Part shown: positions 15,140 through 24,490 of the stretch, one piece after another
How the letters are laid out: the number at the start of each line of letters is the position of its first letter
Position numbering within the stretch: position 1 is the first letter of the stretch
NCBI GenBank assembly: GCA_902492935.1
Contig: CABUNJ010000008.1
Coordinates: forward strand, 23,244-87,243
Length of the DNA stretch: 64,000 bases
Reading direction: 5' to 3'
From: an uncultured Collinsella sp.
Lineage (GTDB): Bacteria; Actinomycetota; Coriobacteriia; Coriobacteriales; Coriobacteriaceae
The notes under the pieces: model-generated
What the model saw: only the letters and a program-made list of their open reading frames with translations
What the model was told of the DNA's origin: nothing
The model's database searches: none
Position numbers and translations under genes: made by a program

Positions 15140-17734
15140 CTACTTGTCGGCAGCGGTCTTTTTGGTAGTCGACTTCTTGGCCGTCGTCTTTTTGGCGGTC
15201 GACTTCTTGGCGGTCGAAGTCTTCTTTGCCGCCGTCGTCTTCTTGGCCGTGCTCGCCTTGGTCGTGGTCTTGCGACCGCGGGCGGGCTTCTTCTCCTTGG
15301 TCGGGCAGTCCATGTTCACGCAGATGCGCCACGGGCCGCGCGCCGTGTTGACCACCACGATGGGGGCGCCGCACTCGGGGCAGGTCTCACCCGTCGCCTC
15401 GAGCTTGCCGCGCGCCGGCAGAGGATAGCTCACGCCGCAGTCATCGTAGTTGGTGCAGCGGATAAAGCGCTTGCCGCTCTTCTCGCTCTTGTGCGCGATC
15501 AGGTCGCCATGGCGTCCGGCCTCGGCGCACACCTTGCACTCGCCCACCTTAAGGTCGGGCTCGTAGTTGGTGGGGCACGTGGGGTTCACGCAAATCTCGA
15601 AGGCCTTCTGGCGGAACGGCTGGCACTTAATGCGCGGCGCGCCGCACTCGGGGCACACGGCCGCCTCGCCCTCGAGCGGGCTTACCTTGACGCCGCTCGG
15701 CACCGGATAGGTCACGTCGCAGTCGGGCCAGCCCATGCAGCCGATAAAGCTGCCGCGGGTCTTGGCACTCGTCTTCATAACCAGGTCCTTGCCGCACTTG
15801 GGGCAGGCGCCCACGCGCGCATCGGCCGTGACGGCGTCGCTGATGGCGTCGCCCAGCTCCTGCGTGTGCTTGAGCAGCTCGTCGAGCACGCCGGCCAGCA
15901 GCGCGCGCGAGTGCGTCACGACATGCTCTTCGGTATCCTCGCCGCGCTCCACACGGGTCATATCGCCATCAAGCTCGCTGGTCATATCGGGGCTCGTGAT
16001 GCGCGGGGCAAACTGCGTCAGCGCGTCGATGATGGCGATGCCCAGCTGGCTCGGCTCAACGGGATCGTTTTTGAGATAGCGCACGGCATACAGGCGCTCG
16101 ATGATGCTCGCACGCGTGGACTTGGTACCCAGGCCGCGCTTCTCCATCTCCTGCACGAGCTTGCCCTGGCTGTAGCGCGCGGGCGGCTCGGTCTGCTTGG
16201 CCTCGAGCTTAACGTCGAACACGTCGACCGTATCGCCCTGCTCCAGCGGCGGCATCTGCTCGTCGCGCTTGAGTCCATACGGGTACGCCTCGCGGAAACC
16301 CGGGGTCACGAGCACATCGCCCGAAGCCACAAACGGCTCGCCGTTCACGTCGAGCTCGAGCTTGGTGTTCTCGATGGTCGCAGGCCCCATAAGCGTCGCC
16401 AGGAAGCGACGGGCGATGAGGTCGTAGAGCTTGCGCTGGCCGCCGTCGAGCGTGGACGGATCGCCCTCGCCCGTGGGGTAGATAGGCGGGTGGTCGGTGG
16501 TCTCGACTTTACCGCGCGTGGGCTTCATGGGACCAGCGAGTACCTTTTTGCACACGGGCGCCAGCGCCGGGTTGATCTTTGCCAGGTCACTCACCACGGC
16601 GCCCAAATCGAGCGTCGCGGGGTACACGGTATTGTCGACACGCGGGTAGCTGATAAGGCCCGCCATGTAGAGGGACTCGGCGATGCGCATGGTACGCGCA
16701 GGCGAGATACCCTCGGCTGCGGCGGCAGCCTGCAGCGAGGTGGTCGCAAACGGCGTGGGCGGCTGCTGCTTGCGCGAGCGCTTGGTCACCGCGGCGACGG
16801 TTGCCGTCTTGACACCGTCAACGTGACCGTACGCCGTCTCAGCAGCATCCTTGTCGGTAAAGCGCGCCGTCTTGTGCGCGATCTTAAAGCGATCGTCCTC
16901 GGCAGCGCCTTGCGCGGCGCCCATGCCGCGAATCTGCCAATAGTCCTCGGGCACAAACGCCATGCGCTCGCGCTCGCGCTCGACCACCAGGGCAAGCGTC
17001 GGCGTCTGCACGCGGCCGGCGGAACGCACGTTGCCAAAGCCGCCAAACTTGGCGAGCGTCAGGTAGCGCGTGAGCACCGCACCCCAAATGAGATCGATGT
17101 GCTGACGGCTCTCGCCGGCGTCGGCCAGGTTCTGGTCGAGCGAGACAAGGTTATCGAAGGCCTGCGTGATCTCGGCCTTGGTAAACGAAGAATACTGGGC
17201 GCGGGCGACCGGCAAGTCGGGCGCCACCTCGCGCACCTTGTTGAGGGCGTCCGAACCGATCAGCTCGCCCTCGCGATCGAAGTCCGTGGCGATGATGACG
17301 CTGTCGGACTTTTTGGCGAGGTTCTTAAGCGAGCGGATGAGTTCCTTCTCGGCCGGCAGCTTAATGACGGGTGCCCAGGTGAGATACGGCAGACTCTCGA
17401 GCTTCCAGCCCTTGATGGAGATGCCGTCGGCAAGAAACGGCTTGCGCTTGGTGTCGTAGGGCGGGCGCGCCAGGCCATCGGGCATGTCGGCCGGCAGCAT
17501 CTCGCCGTCCTCGGTGACCGAATACCAGCCCAACTTTTTATCGAACAGCACGCTGTCGCAAAAATCGGGCGCAAGGATGTGACCAGCAAGACCGATCGTC
17601 ACGCACTCCTCGCCCTTCCACTCAAAACGGTAGATGGCGGTGTTGTACACCTTGTCCTTTTTGGGTTTGCCCGTGGACAGACGCTCGGCAATCTGACGCG
17701 CGGCGTCGTTTTTCTCTGCGATGATGAGCTTCAA
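15140..17734 (-). CDS. topA: DNA topoisomerase I, archaeal-like type IA
   Basis: 864 residues from TTG at 17734, 7 nt after GGAG. The TOPRIM domain starts KLIIAEKNDAARQIAERLS and contains DFDREGELIG. The active-site tyrosine lies in GLISYPRVDN, and the central region has GFGNVRSAGRVQTPTLALVV. The N-terminus matches archaeal TopA rather than the usual bacterial form. Four zinc-finger-like modules follow (CPKCG, CPECG, CKVC, CPECG with partner Cys). The tail repeats Lys, Thr and Ala blocks, as in other actinobacterial topoisomerases. It relaxes negative supercoils. It follows hypB by 54 nt. Confidence 0.92.
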   Translation of the reverse strand: MKLIIAEKNDAARQIAERLSTGKPKKDKVYNTAIYRFEWKGEECVTIGLAGHILAPDFCDSVLFDKKLGWYSVTEDGEMLPADMPDGLARPPYDTKRKPFLADGISIKGWKLESLPYLTWAPVIKLPAEKELIRSLKNLAKKSDSVIIATDFDREGELIGSDALNKVREVAPDLPVARAQYSSFTKAEITQAFDNLVSLDQNLADAGESRQHIDLIWGAVLTRYLTLAKFGGFGNVRSAGRVQTPTLALVVERERERMAFVPEDYWQIRGMGAAQGAAEDDRFKIAHKTARFTDKDAAETAYGHVDGVKTATVAAVTKRSRKQQPPTPFATTSLQAAAAAEGISPARTMRIAESLYMAGLISYPRVDNTVYPATLDLGAVVSDLAKINPALAPVCKKVLAGPMKPTRGKVETTDHPPIYPTGEGDPSTLDGGQRKLYDLIARRFLATLMGPATIENTKLELDVNGEPFVASGDVLVTPGFREAYPYGLKRDEQMPPLEQGDTVDVFDVKLEAKQTEPPARYSQGKLVQEMEKRGLGTKSTRASIIERLYAVRYLKNDPVEPSQLGIAIIDALTQFAPRITSPDMTSELDGDMTRVERGEDTEEHVVTHSRALLAGVLDELLKHTQELGDAISDAVTADARVGACPKCGKDLVMKTSAKTRGSFIGCMGWPDCDVTYPVPSGVKVSPLEGEAAVCPECGAPRIKCQPFRQKAFEICVNPTCPTNYEPDLKVGECKVCAEAGRHGDLIAHKSEKSGKRFIRCTNYDDCGVSYPLPARGKLEATGETCPECGAPIVVVNTARGPWRICVNMDCPTKEKKPARGRKTTTKASTAKKTTAAKKTSTAKKSTAKKTTAKKSTTKKTAADK

Positions 17735-17788
17735 AAGAGGCTCCTATCTCGTGTCTCTGCGGCTACGCCCGCCCGTATGGCGGCCGAT

Positions 17789-18472
17789 TTACGCCCTTGC
17801 TTGCTCGATCTGCCCGATGAGCCAATCGCACCAGGCATCCATGCCCTCGCCCTTGCGCGCGCTCACGGCAAACCGCGGCGCCTGCGGATTGAGGTCATCG
17901 AGTGTCCTAGTATACCTATCCATGTCAAAATCGAAAGCCGGGGCCACGTCGACCTTGTTGAGCAGCTGCGCGCCGGCGTGCTGGAAGATGCCCGGGTACT
18001 TGATGGGCTTGTCGTCGCCCTCGGGCACCGAGAGAATCATGATGGACAGGTTCTCGCCCAGATCAAAGTCGACCGGGCAGACTAGGTTGCCCACATTTTC
18101 GATAAAGATGACGTCGATGTTCTCCAGACCGACGGCCTGGTCGAACGCGTCAACGGCCTCCATGATCATGTTGCCCTCGAGGTGGCACAGGCCGCCCGTG
18201 TTGATCTGGATGGCGGGCATGCCGGCTTCCTTCATGGTGATGGCATCGACATCCGAGGCAATATCGCCCTCGATGACGGCACAGCGCAGGCCGGCCTTGT
18301 CACGCAGGCGCTCGTTGGTGCCCAGGATCGTGGTGGTCTTGCCCGAACCGGGGCTCGACAAGACGTTGATCACATAGGTGTTTGTCTCATTAAATCGCTG
18401 ACGCAGCTGATCTGCCAGGCGCTCGTTGCGCGACAGAATCGGCGATGCGATATTAATCGTTTTCTCGGCCAT
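17789..18472 (-). CDS. hypB: Hydrogenase nickel-insertion GTPase HypB
   Basis: 227 residues. G1 loop LSSPGSGKTT near residue 38, metal-site pair in GLCHLEGNM (Cys-His), ENVGNLVCPVDFDLG and the G4 motif NKVDVAP. It lacks the His-rich N-terminal nickel store seen in some HypB proteins. It delivers nickel with HypA to NiFe-hydrogenase. It lies 55 nt downstream of hypA. No hydrogenase structural genes are in the window. Confidence 0.94.
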   Translation of the reverse strand: MAEKTINIASPILSRNERLADQLRQRFNETNTYVINVLSSPGSGKTTTILGTNERLRDKAGLRCAVIEGDIASDVDAITMKEAGMPAIQINTGGLCHLEGNMIMEAVDAFDQAVGLENIDVIFIENVGNLVCPVDFDLGENLSIMILSVPEGDDKPIKYPGIFQHAGAQLLNKVDVAPAFDFDMDRYTRTLDDLNPQAPRFAVSARKGEGMDAWCDWLIGQIEQARA

Positions 18473-18527
18473 ACTCAGCGCTCCTTACTTTGGCCCCTTT
18501 ATACCCCATCACTAGATGGCTAGCGGG

Positions 18528-18884
18528 CTAATCGTCGGGGGTTTCGATTTCGATGCTCGCGATATCGAGCTCGCGGCCGTGCAGTAGGCGCACGTTGGCA
18601 CCACCACACTGGGGACAGCGACAGTGAAAACGATCGTGGTCGAAAACCTCGCCGCAGTCCAGACACTCGCTTTGTGGATGGACCTCTTCCACGGCAAGCT
18701 CGCAGCCTCGCGTGAGCGGATCCTCGTCGCGAAATGTCTCCCACGCAAAGTCGAGCGCCTCGCGCACAACCTCGGTCATATCCCCGATACGCAGCGTTAC
18801 CAAAACGGCGCGCGAGGCCCCCGCCCCACGCGCCGCGCGAATCACTGTATCGAGTATGCCGTTGACAATGCCAACCTCGTGCAT
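18528..18884 (-). CDS. hypA: Hydrogenase maturation nickel metallochaperone HypA
   Basis: 118 residues, typical length. It begins MHEVGIV, with His2 as the nickel ligand, and has two CxxC zinc pairs (CLDCGEVF and CPQCGG) near residues 75 and 92. It partners HypB for nickel transfer. The start lies 6 nt after the tatC stop, so it is translated from the tat transcript. Confidence 0.95.
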   Translation of the reverse strand: MHEVGIVNGILDTVIRAARGAGASRAVLVTLRIGDMTEVVREALDFAWETFRDEDPLTRGCELAVEEVHPQSECLDCGEVFDHDRFHCRCPQCGGANVRLLHGRELDIASIEIETPDD

Positions 18885-18890
18885 ACCGAT

Positions 18891-19682
18891 TTACTCCTCG
18901 TCGTCCTCATCGTCCGAGAACAGGTCCAGACGACTCACAAACAAGCCCTCCTTGCCCTCGCGCGCGGTGATGACCACACGAGCGATGGCAAGCGAAATCT
19001 CGTAGAGCGAGAGCAGGGCGCCGTACATAAGGCCCAGGGTGACGGGCGAGCCGTCGGGCGTGATCACAGCCGAACCCACGAGCAGGCCTACGTACACGTA
19101 GCGCCAGGCGCTGCGGAAGGCCGCGTAGGACACGATATGGAAGACGGACAGGTAAAAGATGATGAGCGGTAGCTCAAATGCCACACCAAAGCCGATCATA
19201 AAGAGCAGCTCCATGTTGACGTAGTTCTCCAGGTCGGGCAGTGCCGTGGCGACGGCAGAGGTCTCGCCGATGAGCCACTCAAAGCCCGCAGGGATGATGA
19301 TGAAATAGCAGAAAATGGCGCCCAGGAAGAACAGCACCGTCGAGGCGAGCACCGTGGGCACGACCCACTTGCGCTCGTTGGGGCGAAGCGCCGGCAGGAA
19401 AAACGCCAGAATCTGCCAGATGATCATGGGCGTGCACATGACCACGGCCATCTTGATGGCCAGCGAGAAGCGCAGGCCAAAGCCGCCGAGCGTGGTGGTG
19501 ATGTAGAACTTACCGTCCGGCACAAAGGAGCGGATGGGGTCTTCCAAGATGTCGAGCACCACGGGCGTGGCGAAATACAGCACGATAGCGGCGGCAAAGA
19601 CCGACACGACCACGATGGTCAGGCGGCGACGGAGCTCTCCCAGGTGATCGAAGAGCGGCATACGCGCAGGTCCGATAGGCAT
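18891..19682 (-). CDS. tatC: Sec-independent translocase subunit TatC
   Basis: 263 residues with six predicted membrane segments. The conserved N-terminus MPLFDHLGELRRRL is present, as are the LPALRPNERKWVVP loop and FGVAFELPLIIFYLS. TatC recognises twin-arginine signals. Its start overlaps the tatA/B stop by one base, so the two are coupled. Folded, cofactor-loaded exports such as hydrogenase small subunits are typical substrates, which fits the hyp genes downstream. Confidence 0.95.
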   Translation of the reverse strand: MPIGPARMPLFDHLGELRRRLTIVVVSVFAAAIVLYFATPVVLDILEDPIRSFVPDGKFYITTTLGGFGLRFSLAIKMAVVMCTPMIIWQILAFFLPALRPNERKWVVPTVLASTVLFFLGAIFCYFIIIPAGFEWLIGETSAVATALPDLENYVNMELLFMIGFGVAFELPLIIFYLSVFHIVSYAAFRSAWRYVYVGLLVGSAVITPDGSPVTLGLMYGALLSLYEISLAIARVVITAREGKEGLFVSRLDLFSDDEDDEE

Positions 19683-20263
19683 TACTCATCGCCCCCCTTC
19701 GGGACATCGGCAGCGACATCGTCCTCGGCCTCGAGCTCGCGAGCGAGCTGGTCGACGACGGCCTTGCGCTTGCGGGGACGACGGGCATAGAGGTCAGCCG
19801 TCGTGGGCTCTGTCGGCTCGGGCTCCGGCTCTGCGGCAGGCTCGGACTCGACGGCGGCAGCGACAGACTCGGCCTCGGCGGGCTCGGCGGCAGCGGCCTC
19901 CTCAGCAGTACCTTCGCCCTCAGCAGCACCCTCGCTTGCGGCCTTCTCGGCGGCAAGGCGGGCACGGCGCTCGGCAAAGGTCTCCTTCTTTGCGGGCGCA
20001 GCCGTCTCGGCGGCATCCTCGTCCGCATCGGAATCGTCGTCGGTCGCAGCAGCCTTCTTGGGCTTGACCGGGGCCGACGCGGCCTCGCTTACCGGATCGA
20101 TGATCTCGGACTGAACAACAGCCGTCATCTTTTCCTGCGTCTCGCGGAACTGACGGATGGCACGGCCGATCGTGCGGCCCATCTGCGGGAGCTTATCCGG
20201 GCCAAACAGCAAAAAGCCGAAGACCACGATGATCGCGAGCTCACCCTCTCCAATACCAAACAC
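19682..20263 (-). CDS. tatA: TatA/TatB family translocase protein
   Basis: 193 residues from GTG at 20263, shortly after GGAGG. This gives the family N-terminus MFGIGEGELAIIVVFGFLLFGPDKLPQMGR; the longer ATG frame from 20308 adds 15 odd residues. One membrane helix, the FGP hinge and an amphipathic helix are followed by a long acidic Ala/Glu/Pro-rich tail. The length is nearer TatB, but no second Tat protein is adjacent, so TatA, TatB or a dual role remains open. Confidence 0.85.
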   Translation of the reverse strand: MFGIGEGELAIIVVFGFLLFGPDKLPQMGRTIGRAIRQFRETQEKMTAVVQSEIIDPVSEAASAPVKPKKAAATDDDSDADEDAAETAAPAKKETFAERRARLAAEKAASEGAAEGEGTAEEAAAAEPAEAESVAAAVESEPAAEPEPEPTEPTTADLYARRPRKRKAVVDQLARELEAEDDVAADVPKGGDE

Positions 20264-20416
20264 ACATACCTCCAAGGCTCGATGTGAGTCGAGCCCGCAC
20301 CGCGCCATTCGGCCGGAACTCGTCTATTCATTCGGTCAAGTATAGCGCCCGGACGCCAAAACGTCCGAGCGCATCACAAACATATGCCAAACGGCACGCC
20401 CTTTTGGGGGCAAAGA

Positions 20417-20731
20417 TTATGCAGCGGTGATCGAAATCTCCTGGTCGACACCCAACAGCTGGACCACGCGCATCACCGGGGGCTGCACATTGGTGCAGCT
20501 AAAGCGCTTGCCGTGGTCGACCGCGTGGTGCGCGGCGCCCACGAGCACGCCAATGCCCGTCGAATCGATGTAGCTCACCTGGGCAAAATCGAGCTCAACG
20601 GCCTCGGTGGGCTGCTCGAGCGCCAGGTCGATGGCATTGCGCAGGCTATCGGCGTTAGAGATATCGATCTCGCCGGTTACCTTAATGGTGTAGAGCTCTG
20701 GCGTGGGGTTGGTGGAAATACCCAAATCCAT
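20417..20731 (-). CDS. STAS domain anti-sigma factor antagonist
   Basis: 104 residues, one STAS domain. VELDFAQVSYIDSTGIGVLVG holds the Ser that SpoIIAA/RsbV-type proteins have phosphorylated. It would bind and sequester an anti-sigma kinase until phosphorylated. No kinase or sigma gene lies nearby, so the partner is elsewhere. AAAGGAG precedes the start. Confidence 0.88.
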   Translation of the reverse strand: MDLGISTNPTPELYTIKVTGEIDISNADSLRNAIDLALEQPTEAVELDFAQVSYIDSTGIGVLVGAAHHAVDHGKRFSCTNVQPPVMRVVQLLGVDQEISITAA

Positions 20732-20782
20732 GTATACGCTCCTTTACGTATCGAAAGTGCGGATAGTACGGGAAGCCGCGCG

Positions 20783-22087
20783 CTAGGCGCGCTCGGCACG
20801 CGCAAGCTCGGCAGCGACGAGCTTAACGGCCAGCACCAGCACATCGAGCGCGGCCTCCAGGTCCTCGACCGTGGGATAGCTCGGCGCGATGCGGATGTTG
20901 GTGTCGCGCGGGTCCTTGCCATAGGGCCAGGTAGCACCGGCCGGCGTGAGCTTAACGCCCAGGTCGGCACAAAGCGCGGCGACCTTTTGGGCCGAGCCCT
21001 CGGGACCATCAAAGCTCACAAAGTAGCCGCCGCGGGGATGCGTCCAGGTAGCGCAGCCCGTCTCGCCCAGGCCCTCGGTGAGCTTACGCTCAACGGCCTC
21101 AAAGCGCGGGCGCAAGAACTCGGCATGCTTTTTCATGTGCTCCTTGACCGCCTCGATGGTGGGAAGGAAACGCACGTGACGCAGCTGGTTGAGCTTGTCA
21201 GCGCTGATGAGGCCGGCCTTCAGGCGCTTGGAGAACTCGGCGATGACCGCGGGGCTCGCACCGATAAAGCCGATACCGGCGCCCGGGAAGGTGATCTTGG
21301 ACGTCGAGGCAAAGGCCACCACGCGGTCCTCGGTGCCCGCCGCGCGGGCAAGATCGAAGATGTTGGCAAGCTCGTCGGTCTCGTCGTACAGGTCGTGCAC
21401 GCAGTAGGCGTTGTCCCAGAAGATGCGGAAATCGGGCGCGGCCGTGGGCATCTCGACCAGGCGGCGCACGGTGTCCTCGCTAAAGGTGATACCCGTGGGG
21501 TTGGAATACTTGGGCACGCACCAGATGCCCTTGATGGAATCGTCGGCGGCAACGAGGCGCTCGATCTCGTCCATATCGGGGCCGTTGTCGGTCATCGCGA
21601 CGGGAACGTTCTCGATACCCAGGTCAGCGGTAATTCCAAAGTGGCGATCGTAACCGGGAACAGGACACAAGAACTTGACCTTCTTGCCGTCGTGCGCTGC
21701 CTCGTAAGCCTCCCAAGGGTCGCTACCACACGAGCCGCAACGCCAGAACATACCGGCGATATCGTGCTCGATCAGCAAACTCGACGAACCCAGCACGAGC
21801 GTCTGCTCGGCGGGGCAACCCAGGAACTCCCCCGCCAGCTTGCGTGCCGAGGGAATGCCCTCAAAGCAGCCGTAGTTGGAGCAGTCGACGTTGCCGTCGT
21901 GCAGATCGGCATCGGCATTGAGGATATCGAGCATGGGTCGAGAGATGTCCACCTGGGAGGGCGACGGCTTGCCGCGGGCCATGTCGAGCGCCAGGCCCTT
22001 GGCCTTGACCTCGGCGACCTCGGCCTTGAGCGCCTCGATGGCGGCATCGAGTTCGGTGGTTTCCATCTTCTGGTAGATCGTCTGCAT
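20783..22087 (-). CDS. PLP-dependent aminotransferase, aspartate class Ic-like
   Basis: 434 residues. Features include LALDMARGKPSPSQVDIS near the N-terminus, CSNYGCFEGIPSARKLAGE, CVPKYSNPTGITFS and the PLP lysine in FASTSKITFPGAGIGFIGAS. This arrangement fits the PF12897-type aspartate/alanine-like aminotransferases found in Actinobacteria rather than AspC proper. The likely reaction is transfer of an amino group between aspartate and 2-oxoglutarate; the substrate is not certain. Single gene, 51 nt upstream of the STAS gene. Confidence 0.85.
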   Translation of the reverse strand: MQTIYQKMETTELDAAIEALKAEVAEVKAKGLALDMARGKPSPSQVDISRPMLDILNADADLHDGNVDCSNYGCFEGIPSARKLAGEFLGCPAEQTLVLGSSSLLIEHDIAGMFWRCGSCGSDPWEAYEAAHDGKKVKFLCPVPGYDRHFGITADLGIENVPVAMTDNGPDMDEIERLVAADDSIKGIWCVPKYSNPTGITFSEDTVRRLVEMPTAAPDFRIFWDNAYCVHDLYDETDELANIFDLARAAGTEDRVVAFASTSKITFPGAGIGFIGASPAVIAEFSKRLKAGLISADKLNQLRHVRFLPTIEAVKEHMKKHAEFLRPRFEAVERKLTEGLGETGCATWTHPRGGYFVSFDGPEGSAQKVAALCADLGVKLTPAGATWPYGKDPRDTNIRIAPSYPTVEDLEAALDVLVLAVKLVAAELARAERA

Positions 22088-22236
22088 GGGTGCGACCTTT
22101 CACGAAGCGGTACGTTGCAATTCTTCTAAGTATAGACCGCCACCGTCGCAACGTTATGAAGCCGTGATAGATTAAGTCCATCGCAATGAATTACGAATCG
22201 CCGCGCATGCCGGCGTGGAGCGCCCAAGGAGGCACT

Positions 22237-22491
22237 ATGGAGTACGGATCGTTCCAGGCCGAGGAATTCGGCGACCTGCAGCGCCTGGTCGACGGACTGT
22301 TTTACGACCGCCACGCCATCGACCGCCTGGATCTGATCGTACAGGCCGAAATCTTGGACCTGGCGCCCGACCTCATGGAGATCGTGAATCTTTTGCCGCC
22401 CGGCTACTACGACCGCCAGTCACTTTGCGACCAGCTCAACTCCGCCTTGGCCGCCCACGGCTGGGGCGCCATCTACGGAACGGTGGAATAA
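22237..22491 (+). CDS. Small conserved hypothetical protein
   Basis: 84 residues from ATG at 22237, preceded by AAGGAGG with 4-nt spacing. The sequence is acidic and helical (FGDLQRLVDGLFYDRHAIDR, then DLAPDLMEIVNLLPPG). No signal peptide or known family. It diverges from the aminotransferase and ends 59 nt before the second TIR element. The strong ribosome site and codon pattern support it as real. Confidence 0.65.
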   Translation: MEYGSFQAEEFGDLQRLVDGLFYDRHAIDRLDLIVQAEILDLAPDLMEIVNLLPPGYYDRQSLCDQLNSALAAHGWGAIYGTVE

Positions 22492-22550
22492 GCCTCGAGG
22501 CCGGCGATTTGGCCCGCTTCCCGACCTTGGCGAGGCTTGTTTTAGGGCTT

Positions 22551-22780
22551 GTGGCCAAAAAAGGGCAAATATGAGTACTGTTACCTTTTTAGTAGCAGCG
22601 ATTCTTGGTCGAAATCGGCAAAACTCGACTTGAAACTTCCTAATCACCGTCAGCTAGCGCCAAATTGGAAGTCGATGGTCACTCATTAACGTACAGTTCT
22701 TATAACTTTGTTCATTATTTTCCGCACCTAAAATGATACGCCGTTTGTGACAGTACTCACAAACGGCGTTTTTTGACCAC
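22551..22780. repeat. GAGTACTGTTAC inverted-repeat element, copy 2 (230 bp)
   Basis: The left arm from 22551 (GTGGCCAAAAAAGGGCAAAT, then ATGAGTACTGTTACC and a local stem to GTAGCAG) closely matches copies 1 and 3. The right arm has diverged to a perfect hairpin of its own, 12-bp stem at 22739-22768 with a CAGTAC loop, followed by six T. The outer ends GTGGCC and GACCAC still match imperfectly. The AT-rich interior has no frame. It lies between the converging hypothetical gene and nhaA and probably ends both transcripts. Confidence 0.8.
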
Positions 22781-22864
22781 TGGCGTGTCTGGCAGGCGGC
22801 AAGCACCGCCCGAATCCGCATTTTGAACGCGCCCGAATCGGTTCTGGAGCCGGTTTTCGCGCTC

Positions 22865-24223
22865 TTACTCGTCTTTGGGCGCGGGGTGCTTGCAGACCAC
22901 GCTCATGTAGATCATGCCGAGCACGGCAGCGGTGACCGAACCGGCGAGAATAGCGGCCTTGGCAGCCAGAACCTCAAACTGGGCCGTCGGGAAGGCGAGG
23001 CCGCTGATGAGGATCGACATGGTAAAGCCGATACCGCCCAGAATGCCCACGCCGGCAATCATGTGCCAGTTGACATTGTGCGGCAGCTCGCAGGCCTTAA
23101 GCTTAACCAGGGCAAACGTCATACCAAAGATGCCGATCGGCTTGCCCAGCAGCATGCCAAAGTACACGCCGAGCGTCACCGGGTCGGTGAGCAGCGTGCT
23201 CATGTCCACGCCCACCAGACGAACCTGCGCGTTCACGAACGCAAAGATCGGCAGGATCACAAAGTTGACCGGCATGGAGATCAGACGCTCCATGCGGATA
23301 AGCGGCGGGGTCACGCGGTGCATGACGCGCTCGACCTTGGTTGTCGAGACGGTAAAGTCATGCTGGCCCAGGATGTGCGCCTCGTCGTCGTAGCGGTCAT
23401 CGAGCAACGGCAGGCACTCGCCCAGCCAATCGGTAAGGCTATCGAGCTTGACGCCGCACTTGGCCGGAATGGTGAAGGCCAGGATGACGCCGGCAAGCGT
23501 AGCGTGCACGCCGCTCTTGAACATGCAGAACCACAGCAGCAGGCCCAGCACCGAGTACGGGGCAAGGCGGTAATGCTGCGTCTTGTTGAGCCACACGAGC
23601 GCGCAGGTCACAAGCGCGGCGGCGCCCAACCAAAACGGATTGGGGCTCTGACCGTAGAAGATGGCGATGGCGGCGATGGAAATGAGGTCGTCGGCGATGG
23701 CGAGCGTCGAGAAGAACACGCGCACGCCGTTGGGCACGCGATTGCCCAAAAGCGACAGCACGCCCAGCGCAAAGGCAATATCGGTTGCCATGGGAATGGC
23801 CCAGCCGTTGTGCGCGCCGGCATGGTTAAAGATCAGATAGATGCAGGCGGGAACGACGACGCCGCCCACGGCCGCCAGCATGGGAAGCATAGCCTGGCGC
23901 GGGTTTTTGAGCTCGCCGACCGTCATCTCGTACTTAAGCTCAATGCCCACCAACAAAAAGAAAATCGCCATGAGGAAGTCGTTGACGAAAAGCTCAACGG
24001 TGAGACCGGCCGTAAGGTTGCCCAGACCCACATACAGCGGGGTCTCCAAAAAGTGATGGATAGCCTCGTAGGCATCGGTATTGGCGCAAATGACGGCGGC
24101 GATGGCGGCGAAGACCATGACGGCGGCGGAAATCGTGCCGTTCTCGGCGATGCGCTCCCAGATGTCGTGACGTTCAAAGCGTTTGCGCTCACGAACGTTG
24201 AACAGCTGCTCAGTTGCTGCCAT
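22865..24223 (-). CDS. nhaA: Na+/H+ antiporter NhaA
   Basis: 452 residues with about 12 membrane segments. NhaA features are IFFLLVGIELKYEMTVGEL, MATDIAFALGVLSLLG (with the transport Asp in the ATDIAF motif), FFSTLAIADDLISIAAIAIFY (second Asp pair) and IFAFVNAQV. It exchanges internal sodium for protons, giving salt and alkaline tolerance. It stands alone, with element copy 2 at its 3' end. Confidence 0.94.
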   Translation of the reverse strand: MAATEQLFNVRERKRFERHDIWERIAENGTISAAVMVFAAIAAVICANTDAYEAIHHFLETPLYVGLGNLTAGLTVELFVNDFLMAIFFLLVGIELKYEMTVGELKNPRQAMLPMLAAVGGVVVPACIYLIFNHAGAHNGWAIPMATDIAFALGVLSLLGNRVPNGVRVFFSTLAIADDLISIAAIAIFYGQSPNPFWLGAAALVTCALVWLNKTQHYRLAPYSVLGLLLWFCMFKSGVHATLAGVILAFTIPAKCGVKLDSLTDWLGECLPLLDDRYDDEAHILGQHDFTVSTTKVERVMHRVTPPLIRMERLISMPVNFVILPIFAFVNAQVRLVGVDMSTLLTDPVTLGVYFGMLLGKPIGIFGMTFALVKLKACELPHNVNWHMIAGVGILGGIGFTMSILISGLAFPTAQFEVLAAKAAILAGSVTAAVLGMIYMSVVCKHPAPKDE

Positions 24224-24431
24224 GGGCGGCTCCTTTCACGGGATGGCTCCCGTCTTAAAAAAGCACGGCCCGCCCAAGTGGCGGCGCCGCGCTCTAACGT
24301 ATTACGCTTGCATCTAGCCTACCCTGCACGACAAGCACGCAGGCGTGGCCGAAAAGCGGAACCACAGGTTGAACATTATTTGCTCAACGGCACGGGCACG
24401 CCTGTCCAAGAGACGACGCGGCGCCGTGCAC

Positions 24432-24470
24432 AAAAAACGACCGGAGCGCGGGGCGTCCGCGATCCGGTCG
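24432..24470 (-). terminator. Rho-independent terminator of ppaC
   Basis: The arms CGACCGGA (24438-24445) and TCCGGTCG (24463-24470) form the stem. On the minus strand it is followed by six T (24437-24432). It lies 20 nt after the ppaC stop. Confidence 0.88.
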
Positions 24471-24490
24471 TGGCGTTTGGTCAACTAAAC

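Noticed and set aside
15092..18085. 997-codon open frame on the plus strand
   Set aside because: It is antisense to topA and hypB, which have full conserved motifs. High GC at third codon positions keeps the opposite strand open. No ribosome site or recognisable domain.
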